Below are positions 58,800 to 64,000 of a DNA stretch of 64,000 bases, one piece after another (position 1 is the stretch's first letter; each line of letters opens with the position of its first letter). Under the pieces are notes generated by a model, which saw nothing but the letters and a program-made list of their open reading frames with translations, was not told the origin of the DNA and ran no database searches. The stretch comes from Gemmatimonadota bacterium (GTDB lineage Bacteria > Gemmatimonadota > Gemmatimonadetes > Gemmatimonadales > GWC2-71-9), in the NCBI GenBank assembly GCA_016720805.1, contig JADKJZ010000015.1:1-64000 (forward strand). The letters run 5' to 3'. Position numbers and translations under genes: made by a program.

Positions 58800-60881
58800 A
58801 TGACGGACGCAGGCCAGGAACACAGCCATCACACTATGCAGGCCAGCGCTTCCCCCGACGTGGACGCCGCCCATGAGAAGGCCGATCCGCCACACGGAAG
58901 TCATGACCAGCACGCCGGCCATCGTCCGGAAATGTTCCGCGATCGGTTCTGGCTCTCGCTCGCTCTCACCGTGCCGGTCGTCGTCTGGTCGCGACACGTC
59001 GAGGAGCTGCTGGGATATGTGGCACCGGTCTTCACCGGCTCGGCGTGGATTCCAGCGGTACTGGGCACGGTGGTGTTTCTCTACGGCGGGTTGGTTTTCC
59101 TGAATGGGGCACGGCGGGAGCTGGCGGCGCGTCTGCCGGGAATGATGACGCTGATTGCCCTCGCCATCACGGTGGCATTTGTCTTTTCCTGGGTCGTCCA
59201 GCTCGGCGTGATCACGGCCGATGCCCTCTGGTGGGAACTCGCCACCCTGGTCACCATCATGCTGCTCGGTCACTGGATCGAGATGCGCTCGATTCTCCAA
59301 GCCCAGGGTGCGCTCCAGGAGCTCGCCAAGCTGCTGCCGGACAGTGCCACTCGGCTCGCTGGCGAAGTTGAAACAGTGGTACCCGTCAGTGCGCTCCAGA
59401 ACGGAGATGTGCTCCTGATTCGCCCCGGTGAGCGAGTGCCTGCGGATGGAATCGTGCGGAAAGGGGAGAGCGATCTCAACGAATCCATGATCACCGGCGA
59501 ATCGAATCCGGTTCGGAAGCAGGAGGGGGACCCCGTCATCGCAGCGACCATCAACGGACAGGGGTCGCTGCGCATCGAAGTCACCGGTACGGGCGACAAG
59601 ACCAAGCTGTCGGGCATCATGCGCCTCGTGGCCGACGCCCAGAAGTCCAAGTCCAGGGCGCAGCACCTGGCCGATCGCGCGGCGCAAATCCTGACCGGAG
59701 TGGCCATCCTCTCCGGCATCGCCACGCTCGTTGTCTGGCAGTCGCTGGGGGCAAGCATCGACTTCACAATGGTTCGTGTCGTGACCGTTCTGGTGATTGC
59801 GTGTCCCCACGCGCTCGGGTTGGCCGTGCCATTGGTCGTCGCCATCTCGACCACGATGGGCGCCCGGAACGGTCTCCTGGTGCGTGATCGACGCGGACTG
59901 GAAGAGGCCAGAAACCTGAACACCGTGATTTTCGACAAAACGGGAACCCTCACCCTGGGTGAGTTTCGCGTCGTGGACTTGGCGGTCGCTGACGCGGGGA
60001 CCGAGGACGCCATGTTGCAGATCGCGGCGAGTGTGGAAACGGAATCCGAACATCCCATTGCCCGCGGCATCGTCAAGACGGCGGTTGACCGGAAGCTCGA
60101 CGTCACGATCGCCAACGGTTTCCGCGCACTCCCCGGCAAGGGCGTCGCCGCTTTGGTCGGCGGGGCCGAGTATCACCTCGGCGGCCCGGCACTTCTCGCG
60201 ACCGAGAACGCGCAGGTGTCAGCTCCACTGCAGCAAGCCGCGGACGCCGCGGCCAGCCGCGGTCAGGCCGCCATCTATCTGATCAAGGATGGCAGGGCGA
60301 TGGCGGTGTTTGCGGTGGCCGACGCGATCCGAGAAGAGAGTCGTGAGGCGATCAGGGCCCTGCACGAGCGTGGCATCGAGGTCGCAATGCTGACGGGCGA
60401 CGCGCAGGCGGTGGCCGACGCCGTGGCCGCCGAATTGGGGATCGACACGGTCTTCGCCCAGGTCCTCCCGGGCGACAAGGCCGCCAAGGTGAAGGAACTG
60501 CAGGCCCAGGGGAAAAAGGTGGCCATGGTGGGCGACGGGGTGAACGATGCGCCAGCGCTTGCGACGGCGGACATCGGGATTGCGATCGGTGCGGGTACGG
60601 ATGTGGCGGTGGAGGCCGGGCACATCGTGTTGGTGCGTTCGGATCCCAGGGACATTCCGCGGATCATTACGCTGTCACGAGCGACCTACCGGAAAATGCT
60701 GCAAAACCTCTGGTGGGCGGCAGGCTACAACATCGTCGCCATTCCGCTGGCGGCCGGAGTCCTCTCCGCGTGGGGTATCCTCCTCACACCGGCGCTGGGT
60801 GCGGTGCTGATGTCGGCGAGCACGGTGGTCGTGGCCGTCAATGCGCAGCTGCTGAAGCGGGTGAAGCTGGAGGCACCGTGA
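58800..60881 (+). CDS. copB: CopB-type P1B-3 copper/silver-exporting ATPase
   Basis: 693 aa. The N-terminus is His-rich (HSHH, HGSHDQHAGH) with no CXXC metal domain. Ion site CPH in VLVIACPHALGLAVPLV (about residue 334) marks the P1B-3 class. Phosphorylation Asp is in DKTGTLT (about 379), actuator TGES, nucleotide and hinge GDGVNDAPALATADIGIAIG. CopB enzymes pump Cu or Ag out of the cytoplasm at the cost of ATP. Overlaps the next gene by 4 nt, so translation is coupled. Confidence 0.93.
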   Translation: MTDAGQEHSHHTMQASASPDVDAAHEKADPPHGSHDQHAGHRPEMFRDRFWLSLALTVPVVVWSRHVEELLGYVAPVFTGSAWIPAVLGTVVFLYGGLVFLNGARRELAARLPGMMTLIALAITVAFVFSWVVQLGVITADALWWELATLVTIMLLGHWIEMRSILQAQGALQELAKLLPDSATRLAGEVETVVPVSALQNGDVLLIRPGERVPADGIVRKGESDLNESMITGESNPVRKQEGDPVIAATINGQGSLRIEVTGTGDKTKLSGIMRLVADAQKSKSRAQHLADRAAQILTGVAILSGIATLVVWQSLGASIDFTMVRVVTVLVIACPHALGLAVPLVVAISTTMGARNGLLVRDRRGLEEARNLNTVIFDKTGTLTLGEFRVVDLAVADAGTEDAMLQIAASVETESEHPIARGIVKTAVDRKLDVTIANGFRALPGKGVAALVGGAEYHLGGPALLATENAQVSAPLQQAADAAASRGQAAIYLIKDGRAMAVFAVADAIREESREAIRALHERGIEVAMLTGDAQAVADAVAAELGIDTVFAQVLPGDKAAKVKELQAQGKKVAMVGDGVNDAPALATADIGIAIGAGTDVAVEAGHIVLVRSDPRDIPRIITLSRATYRKMLQNLWWAAGYNIVAIPLAAGVLSAWGILLTPALGAVLMSASTVVVAVNAQLLKRVKLEAP

Positions 60882-61903
60882 TCAGAGTTGCCGTCAATGG
60901 ATATGGCGTGATCGGTCGCCGCGTGGCGGACGCAGTGGTGCTGCAAGCCGACATGGAGCTGGTGGGGGTCGCCGATGTGGCGACCGACTGGCGTGGTCGC
61001 ATCGCGGCCCGTCGGGGCTTCCCACTGTTTGCGGCCACGACCACTGCGCACACCGAGATGATCGCCCGCGGATTTGAACCCCGGGGCGATCTCGATGCCC
61101 TGCTCGACGTGGCCGACATCGTCGTGGATTGCACGCCGAAAGGTGTGGATGCCGGCAACAAGCCTCGGTATGAGCAGGCAGGCATTCGAACAGTTTTTCA
61201 GGGTGGTTCAGCGCATGAGCTGGCAGGCCACAGTTTCGTGGCGAGCGCCAACTACCGCTCCGCACTCGATCGCCGAATGACCCGCGTGGTGTCGTGCAAC
61301 ACCACGGCCACGGTGCGTACGTTGTTCGCGCTGCAGCAGGCAGGGCTTCTCCGACGCGCGCGGGGTGTGCTGGTGCGGAGAGCCACCGATCCTTGGGAGA
61401 GCCATCGGGGCGGCATCCTGAATACGATGGTGCCGGAGCCGGACATTCCGAGCCACCAAGGGCCCGACGCGAAGACCGTGATCCCAGGGCTCGACGTCAT
61501 CACGATGGCATCGAAATCCCCGCAGAATGTCGCCCACCTGCACCATTGGATGGTTGATCTCACTCGCATTGCGAGTCGGGATGAAGTGCTCGCCGCGTTT
61601 CGAGCGGTCCCGCGGATCGCCTTCGTCCGGGTTGATGATGGGGTCGAGGCGCTCAATGTCACCGCCGAGATCATGAAGGAAATCGGACGGCCACGGGGTG
61701 ACATGTGGGAGGTGGCAATCTGGGAAGACATCCTGGCGGTGGAGGGTCAGGAACTCCTCTATGCGTATCAAGTGGATAATCAGGCCATCGTGGTCCCCGA
61801 GACCATCGATGCAATCCGTGCCCTCATGGGGACGGAGCGGGACGCCAGTCGGTCCATCCGGATGACGAATGAGGCCCTGGGCGTCTGCCAGGAGTTCCCA
61901 TGA
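60878..61903 (+). CDS. gap: type II (archaeal-type) glyceraldehyde-3-phosphate dehydrogenase
   Basis: 341 aa from a GTG inside the copB stop (GTGA). The N-terminal Rossmann motif is VAVNGYGVIGRRVADAV; then VDCTPKGVDAGNKPRYEQAG, the catalytic Cys about residue 140 in VVSCNTTATVRTL, VLVRRATDPWESHRGGI and PSHQGPDAKTVIPGLDVITM. All are hallmarks of the archaeal (type II) enzyme, not of bacterial GapA. It oxidises glyceraldehyde-3-phosphate with NAD(P). Its place in a copper operon suggests replacement of a copper-sensitive GapA. Confidence 0.92.
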   Translation: MIRVAVNGYGVIGRRVADAVVLQADMELVGVADVATDWRGRIAARRGFPLFAATTTAHTEMIARGFEPRGDLDALLDVADIVVDCTPKGVDAGNKPRYEQAGIRTVFQGGSAHELAGHSFVASANYRSALDRRMTRVVSCNTTATVRTLFALQQAGLLRRARGVLVRRATDPWESHRGGILNTMVPEPDIPSHQGPDAKTVIPGLDVITMASKSPQNVAHLHHWMVDLTRIASRDEVLAAFRAVPRIAFVRVDDGVEALNVTAEIMKEIGRPRGDMWEVAIWEDILAVEGQELLYAYQVDNQAIVVPETIDAIRALMGTERDASRSIRMTNEALGVCQEFP

Positions 61904-62013
61904 GCAACTGCGGCGTGGCAAGTGGGTGGCCGGGCTTCTGCGACCAGGCGTGCGACCGCCGGACCTGACAACGGACAATTGCGATTACCCCCGGGATGGA
62001 GCGGCCACCAATC

Positions 62014-62295
62014 ATGATAAACACTAAGGTCTTGGCTTGGTCTTTGGGTGTGTTCGGGGCCGTGATATTCATCACGTGCGTGCTCTATGGTTTGATTGCA
62101 CCCGAATCGCTGCACATGGGCCGCGCCCTCGGCGTCCTCTTGCCGGGGTTCACCTGGCTCACGCCGTCCGGACTGCTTATTGGGCTGGTCGAGGCGTTCC
62201 TCTACGGGGCATACGCTGGCCTCGTGTTCGCCCCGATCCACAACGCATTGGCGCGCCGGTGGGGAGGCGTCGGGCTACCTGCAGAAAACCAATAA
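62014..62295 (+). CDS. DUF5676-like small membrane protein
   Basis: 93 aa with two helices (AWSLGVFGAVIFITCVLYGL and GLLIGLVEAFLYGAYAGLVF). A conserved-looking loop lies between (MGRALGVLLPGFTWLTPSG). Proteins of this kind commonly lie beside copper P-type ATPases; role unknown. Starts 110 bp after the dehydrogenase and may be in the same transcript. ATG chosen over an upstream one because it begins the typical MxNxKxLAW pattern. Confidence 0.65.
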   Translation: MINTKVLAWSLGVFGAVIFITCVLYGLIAPESLHMGRALGVLLPGFTWLTPSGLLIGLVEAFLYGAYAGLVFAPIHNALARRWGGVGLPAENQ

Positions 62296-62626
62296 CGTGT
62301 TCCCCGCAAAGCAACGGGCGATCAGGTTGCGGACGCAGCGTCATGCTCGCGTCGCCCCCGTTGTCCAGCAGAGCTTCGTCGCCAGCGATCGGACCTAAGG
62401 CGCGCGGCGCGTGTGGCGCGATGTGCTCGCAGCGGGTCATCCCGTGGGAACTATCGCGAGCGTGAAGAGGACAGCCCCGAGCCGTTGCGGCGCGGGTAGC
62501 CGCCGACGCGCTAGCCCGTGTGTCATGAGTGATACTCCGGTCCAGCGTGCATCTCGGATGTCGAACGCTGGGGCGCAGATTCCGAAGGAATGGTGGATGT
62601 TCGTGCCTACAGGTTACCTTGTTTGT
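62296..62626. other. intergenic DNA, no gene recognised
   Basis: Arg/Ser-rich frames only. An AT-rich segment at 62600-62640 (CCTACAGGTTACCTTGTTTG) is the probable promoter of the regulator gene that follows, and a likely place for its operator. Confidence 0.4.
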
Positions 62627-63058
62627 ATGAACAGTTATTCACATGAGCCGCCGACTGGCATGTCAATTAGCGGTCCAACCCCCCACGGATCCTGCCAGAT
62701 CCGCGTTCTTGACCGCGACCGGCTTCATGCCGCACGAGCACGCCTCCCTGCACCCCAAGACTCGGCCCGGGTGGCGAGTATCCTCGGGGCGATCAGCAGC
62801 CGAACTAGAGTCCAGATCCTTTTCGCTCTGGGGCATGCCGAACTGTGCGTCTGCGAGATTGCGGAGTTAACCGGAACGTCCCAATCGGCAACATCCCATG
62901 CGCTTCGAAAGTTGCGAAGTGCCGGGGTGGTCGTATTCCGTCGCGACGGGAAGCTTGCGCACTACCGCGTGGCCGACGTTTCGGTGTTGGAACTCGTCCG
63001 CGCTGCGTCCGCGATACTGAATAGCGACCGGCCGGAGCGCCAAACTCTTCGGTCATGA
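62627..63058 (+). CDS. ArsR-family metal sensor, CadC/SmtB-like
   Basis: 143 aa. The winged helix is VASILGAISSRTRVQILFAL, ELCVCEIAELTGTSQSATSH and ALRKLRSAGVV. The CVC pair on helix 3 plus an upstream Cys (GSCQI) is the alpha-3N site of CadC-type sensors of Cd, Pb or Zn, which release DNA on metal binding. An earlier in-frame ATG would add a non-conserved stretch; the chosen ATG starts MNSYSHEPP. Probably controls itself and the transporter behind it. Confidence 0.82.
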   Translation: MNSYSHEPPTGMSISGPTPHGSCQIRVLDRDRLHAARARLPAPQDSARVASILGAISSRTRVQILFALGHAELCVCEIAELTGTSQSATSHALRKLRSAGVVVFRRDGKLAHYRVADVSVLELVRAASAILNSDRPERQTLRS

Positions 63059-63230
63059 CACCATTTCTTGAAGACGCGGGGCGGTCTCGGGCACCGGCGA
63101 TATGCCAAGCGTTGGGCGTGATCGTCGTGCAGCGCCTGACTCGCGTCGCGCCTACTTTTGCGGGTTCCCAGGCGTCGCTCGTGGCTCCGCTTCTAACGCG
63201 AGCCCTTTCGACAAATCCGGGGACACATCA

Positions 63231-63821
63231 TTGACCCTTCAGCCGCCTGAAAGCGGACACGCCCCCGGATTAGGCAAGTCGGACGCGTCGGTTCTGCGCG
63301 TGGCTCTCGCCCTCAACGCGACGATGTTTGTAGTTGGCCTGGGTGCAGGGATCATCGCGGACTCCCTGGGCCTGGTGGCGGATTCGCTGGACATGCTGGC
63401 GGACGCGGGGGCGTATGGGCTGAGCCTCGCGGCAATTGGTCGGCCCATCCATTTCAAGACGAGGGTCGCGCGGATCAGCGGGATCTTGCTCTTGGTCCTG
63501 GGCGCTGGCGTCTTGACCGACGCGATTCGTCGATCGGCTGGGGGGAGCGATCCTGATAGCGGAATCATCATCGTCATCGCCCTGGCCTCGCTGGTCGTCA
63601 ACGCCTTCGTGATCAGGCAGCTGACGCGATTTCGGCGAGGAGAGGTGCACCTTCGTGCAGCGTGGCTGTTCACCCGGGCCGACGTGGTCGCCAACCTCGG
63701 CGTGATTTGCGCAGGCCTCATCGTGATGGTGACAGGCAGCGCTGTGCCGGATCTGATCGCCGGGGTGGCCATCGGTTTGTACGTCATGAACGAAGCGCGA
63801 GGGATCCTTCGTGCCACCTGA
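63231..63821 (+). CDS. short CDF-like cation transporter without C-terminal domain
   Basis: 196 aa from a TTG; an earlier ATG at 63102 would add 43 unlikely residues. Six helices with the two CDF half-sites: DSLGLVADSLDMLADAGAYG (helix 2) and LFTRADVVANLGVICAGLIV (helix 5), where His/Asp ligands of zinc exporters are found. The cytoplasmic C-terminal domain of classical CzcD is missing. Such short members occur next to CadC-like regulators and are thought to export divalent metal. Confidence 0.75.
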   Translation: MTLQPPESGHAPGLGKSDASVLRVALALNATMFVVGLGAGIIADSLGLVADSLDMLADAGAYGLSLAAIGRPIHFKTRVARISGILLLVLGAGVLTDAIRRSAGGSDPDSGIIIVIALASLVVNAFVIRQLTRFRRGEVHLRAAWLFTRADVVANLGVICAGLIVMVTGSAVPDLIAGVAIGLYVMNEARGILRAT

Positions 63822-64000
63822 GGGAGAAGACCCCCAACGGCTAAGGCACGCCCGAGTATGGAACGGTGTCGTAGCATAGGTGCAGTGACCCCGGGGCGGC
63901 GCATCTGTGGCGCGCAGTTGTAGCGAGGCCCGCGGCTCCACAACTACGGTATCTCGATGCAGAAGGCGAGGACCGTGTACACTGTGGGTCGCACGGCGGT
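63822..64000. other. window end, no gene recognised
   Basis: Only short frames. No attC-like repeat and no tRNA fragment seen. Confidence 0.4.

Noticed and set aside
60878..61903. Arsenate-resistance GAPDH of the ArsJ pathway
   Set aside because: That partner enzyme is of the bacterial (type I) kind and needs an ArsJ transporter; this one is type II and no arsJ is nearby.

Overview
The window is high-GC bacterial DNA, most probably from a Gemmatimonadota-like soil or sediment bacterium. This is inferred from many secreted six-bladed beta-propeller lipoproteins, a DUF5916-type outer-membrane protein, stand-alone TonB C-terminal and Clp-N proteins, and promoter-like TGTAGNTTC boxes ahead of the tRNA genes. 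No rRNA or marker gene confirms the phylum.

Layout. (1) 1-1.2 kb: an IS3-family element on the minus strand with terminal inverted repeats and a -1 frameshift between orfA and orfB. (2) 1.3-32.4 kb: an accessory region with nearly all genes on the plus strand, punctuated by integron-type recombination sites. Four near-complete attC-like palindromes (about 115 bp, with core boxes such as GCCTAAC and GTTAGGC) lie at 1715-1832, 4169-4283, 4690-4804 and 11509-11622. More decayed copies and half-sites lie in intergenic gaps up to 31.8 kb. No integron integrase is present, so this is an integrase-less attC cluster or the distal part of a cassette array. Cargo includes a decayed restriction-modification pair, a decayed M1 aminopeptidase, a Clp-N protein, a DUF5916 outer-membrane protein, six beta-propeller proteins, small membrane and lipoproteins, a cupredoxin-like lipoprotein, two beta-lactamase-fold serine hydrolases and one inverted APH-family kinase. 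(3) 32.4-37.4 kb: a more ordinary backbone with an RCC1-repeat lipoprotein, an AbrB/Doc toxin-antitoxin pair, tRNA-Pro(TGG) with terminator, two tandem LolA-like proteins and mscL.

(4) 37.46-47.8 kb: a putative integrated element. A tRNA-Arg(TCT) gene is cut at its anticodon stem-loop and followed by foreign-looking DNA. That DNA holds an ERF-family recombination protein, a decayed stretch with a nucleotidase fragment, a PIN-domain protein, a trypsin-like protease, a minus-strand train of small unrecognised genes and a CsgG-like secreted protein. No integrase and no matching 3' half of the tRNA were seen, so the right end is undefined and may lie beyond the window.

(5) 47.8-62.3 kb: a copper/silver resistance island. 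It has a CopC-CopD fusion, an OmpR/HK two-component system, a miniature Cys-rich copper-binding protein, a CusABC-type RND pump, a CopB-type (CPH) P-type ATPase, an archaeal-type (type II) glyceraldehyde-3-phosphate dehydrogenase overlapping copB by 4 nt, and a DUF5676-like membrane protein. The pump would clear the periplasm, CopB and the Cys-rich protein would handle cytoplasmic copper, and the alternative GAPDH may replace a copper-sensitive glycolytic enzyme. (6) 62.6-63.8 kb: a CadC/SmtB-like ArsR sensor and a short CDF-like transporter.

Single-base frameshifts are common in the cassette region, often in short homopolymers. Some genes are called broken on that basis, but sequencing error cannot be excluded.
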